A stretch of DNA of 64,000 nt from Alopecurus myosuroides (taxonomy: Eukaryota > Streptophyta > Magnoliopsida > Poales > Poaceae). The DNA lies in contig CM054060.1 of assembly GCA_028641055.1 (NCBI GenBank), positions 236,248,833 through 236,312,832 on the forward strand, given 5' to 3'. Below, one piece after another: positions 33,048 through 42,236 of this stretch (position 1 is its first letter; each line of letters opens with the position of its first letter). A model generated the notes under the pieces. It worked only from the letters and a program-made list of their open reading frames with translations. It was not told the origin of the DNA and searched no databases. Made by a program: the position numbers and the translations under genes.

Positions 33048-34130
33048 TCAACTCACTCACTCTAGCATAGTAGCTGACAGATAATTGGTCAGATGTGTGT
33101 AGCAATTCCATTGATTCTTTTTTTATACAGTAGATCAGAACTGAAATGACAATTCTTTGATTCATCATTCTTTGATTTCAACTCCAGTTTCACATTAGCA
33201 TACCTGTTGAACCGAGATCACAATTTTGCAATGCTCCAACGACTGCCTAAGATGAGGTCCACACGGTACAAGAACATGGCCATGGTTAGTTGAGTATAGA
33301 CAAGCGGGGTTCGAGGATCCCAAGCGAAACGCCGAAAGTTTGCGCCACCTAACCTTGGGGTCGTATACTATAGTGCTGGATCTTCTTGTGTCCTAACCTG
33401 AGCTGACCCAGACTGCATTTCACATTTGTTACTCTTCATGCAAGTCAAAATTGATTTTAGCTTTGACCAATCGAGCAGTCTGCACACGTTTATGGCATAA
33501 CTCGGTTCTCAGTGTCAATTTGGGTCCATCTGAGAATGGAGATTAGGGCAGGCATGCCACTGGGGAAAAAACATATGATTCTACTTTTTTTTATATAAAC
33601 GGAATATATTAATACCAAAATGATACCTACTACATTTCGGCCTCTGCAACAACAAAATGTTAAGAACAACTTCCGCTAAACGATCAGAAACACGCAACAG
33701 TATGTAACAAACCCCAAAGGCGACACCTAAACTCCGAGTTTCTCCAAAGCGACGACTAGCGGTGCACAAGCACCGTCATCGCTCAGGCTAACCATCAAAG
33801 TCAGATCAAGGGTTTTCACCCCGAAAAGGGTCCAATCTTCGGACAAAGCCTTCAACAAGGAAATGACTATAAAGCCGCAATTGCCAGGTACAACCAATTA
33901 AGGCCATACATGGGGTTTTCACTCAGAAACTGTCACTCTATGTCGCCATCCCCACCTGTCGGTACTGCTGCAGCATCAATTGTCCGGCTCACCATCTTCC
34001 TCCTATAGAACTCCCTAGGAAATCCGGTCTCGACTCCAACGAGCATGCGAGATGGTACCTCCATAGCACAATTTTCTTCTCACGGACGTCTTGATCCCCT
34101 GTCAACATCTTGGTAACCGGGGCCATGGAG
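33048..34130. other. 3' flank and unclassified repeat
   Basis: No coding evidence. 33590-33970 contains an unclassified cereal-type repeat (AACGGAATATATTAATACC... with CCTCTGCAACAACAAAATG). No terminal repeats were found. Confidence 0.4.
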
Positions 34131-35330
34131 TTGTGATGACCCAAAAATGTAGGGGATCGCAACAGTCTTTCAGGATAAATATAGCCCAATTTATTGATTC
34201 GACACAAGTGGAGCCAAATAATAAAACTGGGAGGAGCCATGCGCCATGTTTGGAGGCCCAAGGGCCCATCTGCAATCTAAACTCTTCCGGAACCATATGA
34301 ACTCTATGATAATATCATTGACATTATCTAATTATGTAAGAAATATATTCCCAACTTCCCGGGATATCTCATGTCCCCCGTAATCTCTCCGAGTATTAAT
34401 TCTATCACGTCAGAATTACCCGGATGATACCCACTCTTTCTCCGGACCATTCAATGTGAACAACTGACTTTGACGCTTTAAGTGTGTGACCCTTAAAGAC
34501 TCGATAACAAGTAAACATGATCGGGAAACCAATTTCCCATCAATAATAGACACCGGGACCGTGCACGTCCATATTGATTCCTACGAGATATACAAAGAAA
34601 ACTGCTGGACATGTTGGTTGTTAAGTAAGTGCATGTTACTTCGCGATACCAATCAATACCTCGAGACGAGATGAATGGTAAGATCGTAAAATCTCGTTAA
34701 TCACCGTATCACATTATTCTCGATGCCTCGTATGATTCCTTTTACTTGTTACCGTGTCATAGTATCACCATGACTAGTGTCATATCTTTGTCTTGCATAC
34801 TTATTAACCGATACTACTTCACCGAGTGTATCATGAATGTATCTCTCTATTATCTAGAGGAGCCCAGTCTTGAACCATCATAATGAAAAGAATACTTTCG
34901 ATACTACCCATTGATATCCTTTTCGATCATCCATTTTACAGTGTGATACTTGACTATGCCAAAATGATCTCTCCGGTGGACATCATCGTATATTCTCATG
35001 GTAAACAAACAAAATAACCATCTTGTGACGATACTATTTAGCAAAACAAATCTCGTAGTATCTTAATTACTTGGGTCTACCTAGCCACATGTTGAAACAA
35101 CAATATGCTCCCATTAAAATTGACATAACAAATGTCCATAATCAGAAAAATATGATCTTCTAATATTAACGAGTTTGTCTATGAGACATGACAAAGGGTT
35201 CTAACGGTGTGCTTATGTCTCTACACGTGCGTATAAATTTTTCTTTGAATCTCATATTCAGTGACCATAACAGTTATATCATAAAAACATAGTATTAATA
35301 AAACTGTTGTATTTTATTGTCTCTTGGGCA
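34131..35330. repeat. Decayed LTR-retrotransposon fragments
   Basis: GACCCAAAAATGTAGGGGAT and ATTTATTGATTCGACACAAG resemble wheat LTR sequence. The following AT-rich stretch with repeated TTACTTGTTACCGTGTCATA-type phrases resembles another LTR. No frames or borders support a more exact name. Confidence 0.4.
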
Positions 35331-35339
35331 TATACATAT

Positions 35340-35485
35340 GAGAAATTTGCTTATATACCACTGACGAATCCATCAATATCTCATTTGCCATCAAACAAAG
35401 TACTTGTGCTTATATACCAAACACAAAGGAATTTTTGTGCCTATTTGCCACCACCGTTAACTCCCTGTTACATCTTCTGTTAGAT
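35340..35485. repeat. Left terminal inverted repeat of the complete MULE
   Basis: Pairs with 39441-39586 at roughly 80 percent identity by eye; starts GAG... directly after the target duplication. Confidence 0.9.
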
Positions 35486-35742
35486 GGTAAATAAGCAACA
35501 ATAAGCACTTGTAAGTGGTACAAAAGCAATTTCAGCAACAAGCCATAATCAAGCTATTTTAGCTACAAAGTCATCAGCAACAAGGAGGCGCGGGAGGTCT
35601 GATACATAACCAAGAGATGGTCAGCCAAAATATGGTCGTCAACACATACGTCCGGCTAGAAGGCGCGGGAGGTCTGATACATAACCAAAATATGGATGTC
35701 TGAACACACTAACTACCAAGCAAGTTCACAGCAACATATATT

Positions 35743-38700
35743 TTAAACTTTCAGCTTTTTCTTGCTTCGAGTGCCCATTGGCGGATGAGTAGGCGCAGCT
35801 TTCTGCTTGCTCCGAGTGCTCATTGCAGGGCTATCAGGTGCAGCAGATATGGACTTGACCTTGCGCTTCTTCTTCTTTGACCTGCTTAAAAAATCTCAGA
35901 ATATTGCACATAAAGGTAGCAGAACATTGCACAAGAGAAAGGTATATCTACTGTAGTTATTAGTACCTTGCAGGTTCGGAAGATGTTAGTGCAGTTTGAG
36001 TACCTCCAATTGCTTCACTTGGACAGAGAAGAGCTAGTGTAGTTTCGGTACCTCCAATTGCTTGATTTGTTGTTGTAGAACTTGATATTGTAATGCATTT
36101 ATTTCTTCTTTTGTCTCTACATCAGTTTCACTTATTAGTTTGATTATGGCAAGAATAATGTTGAACTGGAAAAACCGTAACAGCAAGTACCTTTTTTTCT
36201 TTGCTACATCGGCATAGGCTTCTAATGCTTCAGGAGCAGCATCTTTACAACTCTGCCATCTATGTCCATAGGCCTTGCAAATGGGACATTGGTGCTGGCC
36301 TTTCTTTCCTTTGGTCTTGCTGTTCTCAACACCACTCTTGTATCTCTGTACCTTTGGCCTCCCAGCTGGCCTCCTAAGGATTGGAGGGTTCAAGACAAAC
36401 TCTTTGCTCACCTCCGGCCATTGAGACATGTCAGTTAGTCCAGGAATAACAGGAGCATAAGCTGATGCGAACTTTGCGATGCTATAGTAGTCATGAACAA
36501 AATCTTCTATGGTGACCCCCCTAATACCAGTTATAAAGCTGATTGCATGTTTGCAAGGCTTCCCAGAAACTTGAAAGGCGCGACATGTGCATTCTCTCTT
36601 TTCTAGATCAGTGATGTGGCGCTTGCCACCCAACGCATCACTCTCACTCACCTCTGCTTTCAAGTCATCAATTCTCTCATATTCAATGTCTAGCCCCCTA
36701 CTCATGTCTCTCAACTCTTTCATGACACTTGGAAGTATACGCTTGCCATGAAGTTTTCTAGCTATCCTTCTTCTCTTCTCAAACTTAACCATTATTTTTC
36801 TTCTGATCTTGTCCATGAGCTGAAACAACATAAGGCCTTTGTGTTTGTGGATCCAATTATTAAAACACTTGGCTAGATTATTTGTCACATAGTCCACCTT
36901 TGAGGAGGTTAAAAATTTGCTCCTTGACCACAACCTGTTATGATACCTGTTTAAGTATGTTATTGCAGCAGCCTTCTTCTCCTCTATGGCTCTCATGTGA
37001 TATTCAAATGCTTGAGGTGTCCATGAATAAGCGGCTGGCCACATGTGATCATCAAAAATTTTACCATGAATTTTTTTCTTGAAATTCACAACCAAGTGTC
37101 TCATGCATTCCCTATGTTCTGCATATGGAAACACTTGTTCAATTGCACTGTCTATCCCTTTTCCTGCATCTGAACATATAGCTAGACCCGGTGGAGAGCC
37201 AATAGCTTCACGGAGCTTTTCCATAAACCACACCCAACTTTCAGTTGTTTCAGCATCAATAACTCCGTAAGCTACAGGGTATAGCCAATTGTGCCCATCA
37301 ATAGCACATGCAGTAGCTAGCTGTCCTCTATATTTTCCTGTCAAGTGAGTGCTGTCAATTGCCAAGTAAGGCCTACAGCCAGCCAAGAACCCATCGCTCA
37401 AAGGCTTCAGCCCAACAAACATTCGTATGAAATACTTCTTCTGGTCGTATTCCATGTGGTCAATAGAGATTATGCTTCCAGGAGATCTTTTCTCAACCTC
37501 AGCTTTCCAAGCATATAACTTGTCAAAAGAATCATCCCAGTCGCGAAACAACTTAGCCATCGCTAGCCCTTTCCCGCGAAAAACTCTTGTGTAATGGACC
37601 TCGATCTTATATTTGTCTTTAAGCCTCCTCTGTAACTCCACTGGGCGAACACTAGGGTCTTCTTTTACCCAATCCATGACTTTGTCACATACCCATGCCT
37701 TTGAAGCACCTCTCTGCTTCTCACTTTTCTTTGTGCTATCACATGTGTGCTCCATCACATGAACTTTGACCTGCAAATAAAGGAAAGGTGTCAGTTCCAT
37801 TTTAAAGCATGACACCACATCCGAACAAGAGAAGGTTTGTATGTGATGTACCTCCATGGTCTCTTTGTCATCCAATCTCGCCACATGTAACCTCCATTGG
37901 CAATCCTCGCCGCGGCAATAAGCCCTGAATCGAGTAGGCTCGCTTTTTTCAACCCTATATTCAAACTCTTTCTTTATGGAGTATGTCGCAACTGCCAATC
38001 TAAGCTCTTCAATATTAGGATACTTTGTGCCAACATTCATCGGTGGGTTTTCTTTGTCATAAGCTATCTGTAGAGTAGCATCAGGCGTAGTGTCTTTTGT
38101 AATCCACTCCTCATCATCGCTGCTGTCCTCAACAACCTCATTATCTTCTATATCAACTTCTACTTCCTCATCACTATCCGAACCAACACTACTACCAATC
38201 GAGTATTGGTCCTCCTCATCTACACCAACATGTTCATATTCTTCATGTGGATTGGCTAGATATGAATCTGTCGGTTCTAATTCTACATTACCCTGATCAT
38301 TAGCATGACTTGTTTGACTTGGCAATGCTAGAGATGGTGCAGAATATGAATGAGTACATGGGACATCATTCTGATGAATAACATCACTTGTTTGACTTGG
38401 CAATGCTAGAGACGGTGCAGAATGTGAAGGAATACATGGGACAACCATTGGATGAGAAATTTTCAGGATTAATTTGCCACTTCTATTCTTATGAAAACAC
38501 TCATACATATTCAACCATTCTTCATCATTTGACACATATGCATACTGGCCACTACTAGAGTCAAAGTACTCAACAAAGATCTGTTCATGCTCTGACCACA
38601 AAGGAAAGGAGGATGTGCCAGCAATACCAGCGAGAAAATCCTTTCGATAAGTGCTAGAACCATCAACAATCTGCCAATCAAATTTATACCCCTCGGTGAA

Positions 38701-39343
38701 ATTGTTTCGGCTGTTGAAAATCTTCACCTCTACCGTGTAAGTCCGGGATGCAACCATCCTGTAGATGCAACAGAGTAAATAATCCATCCTCCTAGCATGA
38801 ATTGGAACAAAAAAATTGAGAAAAATTGGTAATTTACCTTGGAGCAGAGAGTGATGTGCTGCAGTCATCCTCGTCGGCCACCAATTCCTCCATTATAGGA
38901 GTAGGCTCAGGGAGGGTCACGTCCGGGGGCGGGGCTAGCTGCAGAGGCGCCATGGCCTCGAGGTGCCGCAGCGGCGAGGGCTCGAGAGCCCGAAGCGCCC
39001 TGGCCTCAAGGCGTGGGAGCGGCCGGGGCTCGGGAGCCGGATGCGCCATGGCCTCCAGGCGCGGTAGCGGCGAGGGCTCGGGAGCCCGAAGCGCCCTGGC
39101 CTCCAGGCGTGGAAGCGGCCGGGGCTCGGGAGCCGGATGCGCCATGGCCTCCAGGCGCGGGAGCTTCGGGGGCTCGGGAGGCTGAGGCGCCATGGCCTCC
39201 GGGCGTGGCAGCGGCGGGGAACGGGGAGCCCGAGGCGCCACGGCCTCTGGGTGCGGCAGCGGCAGCGACTGGAGGTCCGACGGGGGCGGGGACTGGAGGT
39301 CCGGCGGCGGCGGGTGCTCAGGGGCCGACGGCGGCGGGGCCAT
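35743..39343 (-). CDS. MuDR-family transposase, five exons, 1093 aa
   Basis: Complement of join 35743-35881, 35967-36116, 36191-37770, 37852-38758, 38838-39343. All introns are GT-AG (donors GTAAAT, GTACAT, GTACTT, GTACTA) and the total is exactly 1094 codons. Order of domains: Pro-rich exon-1 extension with 16-residue repeats (about 20-155); PB1-like MULE N-terminal domain (about 175-267); acidic linker; MuDR zinc region with CRGEDCQWRLHV (about 415-462); MULE core with Asp 610 in LAIDSTHL, Asp 672 in CSDAGKG, and the CMRH motif (Cys 693, His 696). A SWIM finger follows (Cys 865, Cys 867, Cys 877, His 879), then a CX2CX4HX4C knuckle (966-979) and a C-terminal nuclear-signal-like SKKKKRKVKS. 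At residue 772 the block NNLAKCFNNWI has Lys where relatives read NNLAE; that Glu is the presumed third catalytic residue. Frame is intact but activity is doubtful. Confidence 0.9.
38930..39280. repeat. 48-bp coding minisatellite (96-bp higher order) in transposase exon 1
   Basis: About seven 48-bp units encode 16-residue repeats PLPRLEAMAHPAPEPR alternating with PLPRLEARALRAPEPS. The alternation gives a 96-bp higher-order period near the 3' end of the array. Units differ by a few bases, GC content is very high, and the frame is preserved. Confidence 0.9.
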
Positions 39344-39440
39344 GGTGACCTTACCAGAAAGGGGATCTCTTCGTGATTTGGTCTTCTGGGCAAGCAAGCG
39401 ACGGTCTTCATGTAAAAAAAAAACAATTGACCCCACATGT

Positions 39441-39586
39441 CAGTAACGGAAGGGCTAACTGGGAATTAACGGGGATGGCAAATAAGCACAAAAAATTCTT
39501 TGTGTTTGGTATATAGGCACAAAGCCTTTGTTTGGTGGCAAATGGGACATTGATGATCTTGTAAGAGGTATATAAGCAATTTTCTC
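39441..39586. repeat. Right terminal inverted repeat of the complete MULE
   Basis: Inverted partner of 35340-35485. It lies about 100 bases upstream of the transposase start codon, so it probably contains the promoter, as in MuDR. Confidence 0.9.
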
Positions 39587-39595
39587 TATACATAT

Positions 39596-39881
39596 TTACA
39601 TCCAACAAATTGTATTAAACTTGAAACCTTTTGGTTCGGATACCACATTAAATTGATGCACCAGCTAATTTAACGAAAAGTCTAAACTGGTGGAAGGAGT
39701 TAGGAAATATATTTATATTTTAACATGTATATGATGACATGATCTAATTCTTACATGTTTTTCCGTGAAAAAAGTTTCGACAAGTTTGAGACCACACATT
39801 CTAAGATAACAGAAGGAAATGAAGGTAATATCCGGTCTTCAATCACAAGATAATAATATCCATGGGAGTTTCTAGAGTGTA
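39596..39881. other. Spacer, no gene seen
   Basis: AT-rich spacer between the MULE target duplication and a Stowaway MITE. Confidence 0.5.
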
Positions 39882-40138
39882 CTCCCTCCGTCCTCGAATA
39901 AGTGTACCTCTAGAATTGGTCTTGGTCAAACTTTTTAAACTTTGACTCACTTTATACAAAATAACATCAATATGTATGATGTAAAATCTATGTATTATAA
40001 AAGTATATTTTAAAACGGATCTAACGATACCAATTTAGTCTCATAAATGTTGTTACGTTTCTCAATAAAGTTGGTCAAACTTTAAAACAATTGACTTCCA
40101 TAAAAGGAAAATGTACACTTATTTGAGGACGGAGGGAG
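39882..40138. mobile_element. Stowaway-like MITE (257 bp)
   Basis: CTCCCTCCGTCCTCGAATAA at the left and TTATTTGAGGACGGAGGGAG at the right are near-perfect inverted repeats flanked by TA (39880-39881 and 40139-40140). Interior TTGGTCAAACTTT occurs in both orientations. Confidence 0.95.
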
Positions 40139-40275
40139 TATGTGACTAAAATGTTCAGGGTGTCTATCACTTTTAATGCCCCACCATTAAAGTGTAATAA
40201 CATATTAAAAACACATGTGCAAAAATAAAAGTGGAGGCAATCGGCTTCCTATGAGTGGCCGCGGGTCCCATCATG

Positions 40276-40482
40276 AGACTCCATCTACTATTGAGAGGAA
40301 CGGTTGCCAAAGGTGCATGTCGAGAGTGTAGAGCCCAAACCAGTCATTGATGTCGTGCCGAATTCGCATGGAAAAACGACAATGGACAAAGAAATGATCC
40401 ATCGACTCTGTGGCACTCTTGCAAAGAGGGCAATGAGCACAATTCGGCCACCCCCTCTTGGCGAGCCTATCCGCACATAAGT
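40276..40482 (-). pseudogene. LINE reverse-transcriptase zinc-binding (zf-RVT) fragment
   Basis: On the minus strand the frame reads CADRLAKRGWPNCAHCPLCK, then ESMDHFFVHC and a following Trp-rich part. This is the zf-RVT domain found after the reverse transcriptase of plant L1-type LINEs. Only this ~70-residue piece survives, and no stop lies within the piece I read. Confidence 0.75.
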
Positions 40483-41052
40483 GATGAAAGTTTTATAGAA
40501 AATTTGGCAAGACTGGGTTGAAGTCAACAATAAGTCACTTAAACATGAAGTGACCGAGCACCACTAAACAAAAACAAGAAGTAACTGAAAACTTCAGATT
40601 GCTCGGACGCCCGCGTTTTAGCGATTCCTAACATCCATGTAGTTTTATCTATTTTACATAGAAGGAGGTCGACTCCGTTTACATTTTCCCTTGATGGTTA
40701 TTTAAATTGTCATTCGTCTAGTAAACAGTAAAGTATATTGTACCGCTCCCTTCGTCCCAATTTAGATGTCATGGATTTGTCAAAATATAGATGTATCCAT
40801 ACACTAAAGTATGTCTAGATATATCTACATTTTGACAACTGATTTGGGACGGAGGGAGTAGTACTTTTGCGCGCGTGAAATTATTCTCTCGCGGGAGTTT
40901 AATTTTCACCTGCCTTGCAATGTCACGTGTTTTCATGGTACGCATGAGATGTGAAGGCAGGAACAGCCAATAGTGTTTCGACCGACCGGCAGGATCAACC
41001 TCGCACATTGACAGGCATTGGTCACTGTTCTTTCTGTCTGTATGGGACACGG
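40483..41052. other. Spacer with one MITE
   Basis: Apart from the degenerate Stowaway at 40743-40858, no gene or element border is evident. Confidence 0.45.
40743..40858. mobile_element. Degenerate Stowaway MITE (about 116 bp)
   Basis: Left end CGCTCCCTTCGTCCCAATTT and right end TTTGGGACGGAGGGAG are imperfect inverted repeats. TA follows at 40859-40860 and precedes at 40741-40742. Confidence 0.8.
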
Positions 41053-41055
41053 TTA

Positions 41056-41775
41056 GGCTGGTACCAATGCATCTCCCACTATTCACGGGCTATAGCCCCG
41101 CCACGTCACCGTTTTTCACCACTCTCACGCCACTCTCACGGCACTCTCACGGCACGGTGCCAGTGCACGGGCTATAGCCCGGGCTATAAGATTCTCTCTC
41201 TGCCACATCAGCTTTTCTCTCTCCTCCACGTCAACACATATTTTTGAGACGAAAACATTACAAATAATGCAAGGAAATTACTTTATTAAGCCACTTTAAT
41301 GATTATTAGTTTTTCCACTAACAGAATGTCACTAAAATTTAAATTGAATAAGTTTTACATTTTTATTATTTTATATTTTGGAAATAACAATTAAGAAATT
41401 ATTCAAACTTATTCAAACTTCAAAAATATAAATATGTGAAAAGTTTTACAAAATGGTACTGTTGAAAAGTATGTGAAAATTCAAGAATATAGAATTTTAT
41501 TGCAAGTTATTTGTGGTTATAAAACAAAAGTTATGAATTAATTAATAAAACAGAAATGAAAAAAAAACAAAAAATGACGTCAACGCTGCTCTCGCCCCGG
41601 GCCCGCGCTGTCGCCCCGCCTACGTGGGCGGTAAGGCGGGCGATAGCCGGCTGTCGCCGGGCGCCAGCGCCACCGCCCGGCGCCTCGCTACCGCCCCCCG
41701 TCTCGCCCCCTGTCGCCCGCGCGCAGGCGAGATGCCGCCCTACCGCCCCCCGTATCGCCCCGGTTGGCACCAGCC
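41056..41775. mobile_element. Tourist/Harbinger-like non-autonomous element (720 bp)
   Basis: GGCTGGTACCAATGC at the left and, inverted, GGCTGGTGCCAACCG at the right are terminal repeats flanked by TTA on both sides (41053-41055 and 41776-41778). The left half is AT-rich and the last 200 bp are extremely GC-rich (GGCGGTAGGGCGGC-type runs). No coding frame is supported. Confidence 0.8.
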
Positions 41776-42013
41776 TTAGACGATAGTTGTTCGACCGACA
41801 GAAACGCCGTCTCCACTCTCTCCAGCACGGTAGAGCCTCGGCGTCCCCGACAACAGCGGCCGTGTTCTCCACCGTACGTGCGCATGTGCAGGTTTCAAAC
41901 CCATTGAACGGTGAAATGTTCAAACTTTTTCCAATCTTTGAATGCAGCACCAGTAGTAGTACCATCAGAATATGCAGTATTCGACACGCTAAACTCTGCA
42001 TGCTGCATGTGCA

Positions 42014-42211
42014 TGTCGTAATACCTGTTCGTGACATATGTATGTACGTGACTTGTACCTGTCGTGTGTACACCAGACTCTCCTAGTCTTTAGGCTAGCC
42101 CTAGTTATTAGGATCGGAGAGCCCACGTCGTGCTCATCCTCTCTGTATATGTAAACTGCTATCGCATGGAATAGAACACAGGGGAAACGCATCTATCCTT
42201 GCCTGTCTTCT
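42014..42211 (+). repeat. 5' LTR of the copia element (198 bp)
   Basis: Starts TGTCGTAATACC and ends TGTCTTCT, a TG...CT terminus rather than TG...CA. Contains a TATATG motif near 42140 as a possible TATA box. Confidence 0.95.
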
Positions 42212-42223
42212 TGGTATCAGAGC
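42212..42223 (+). other. Primer-binding site of the copia element
   Basis: TGGTATCAGAGC immediately after the 5' LTR, complementary to initiator-Met tRNA. Confidence 0.95.
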
Positions 42224-42236
42224 CTAGCGCTCGCTA

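Larger units (their letters stand above)
35331..39595. mobile_element. Complete Mutator-like element, 35340-39586, with 9-bp target duplication
   Basis: TATACATAT occurs at 35331-35339 and 39587-39595, a perfect 9-bp direct repeat. Inside it the ends are inverted repeats of about 146 bp starting GAGAAATTTGCTTATATACC (left) and GAGAAAATTGCTTATATACC (right, reverse complement). They share ATCATCAAT-type, CATTTGCCANCAAACAAAG and TATATACCAAACACAAAG blocks. The 4247-bp element holds one five-exon minus-strand transposase gene with no stop or frameshift. The exact duplication argues for a fairly recent insertion. Confidence 0.95.
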
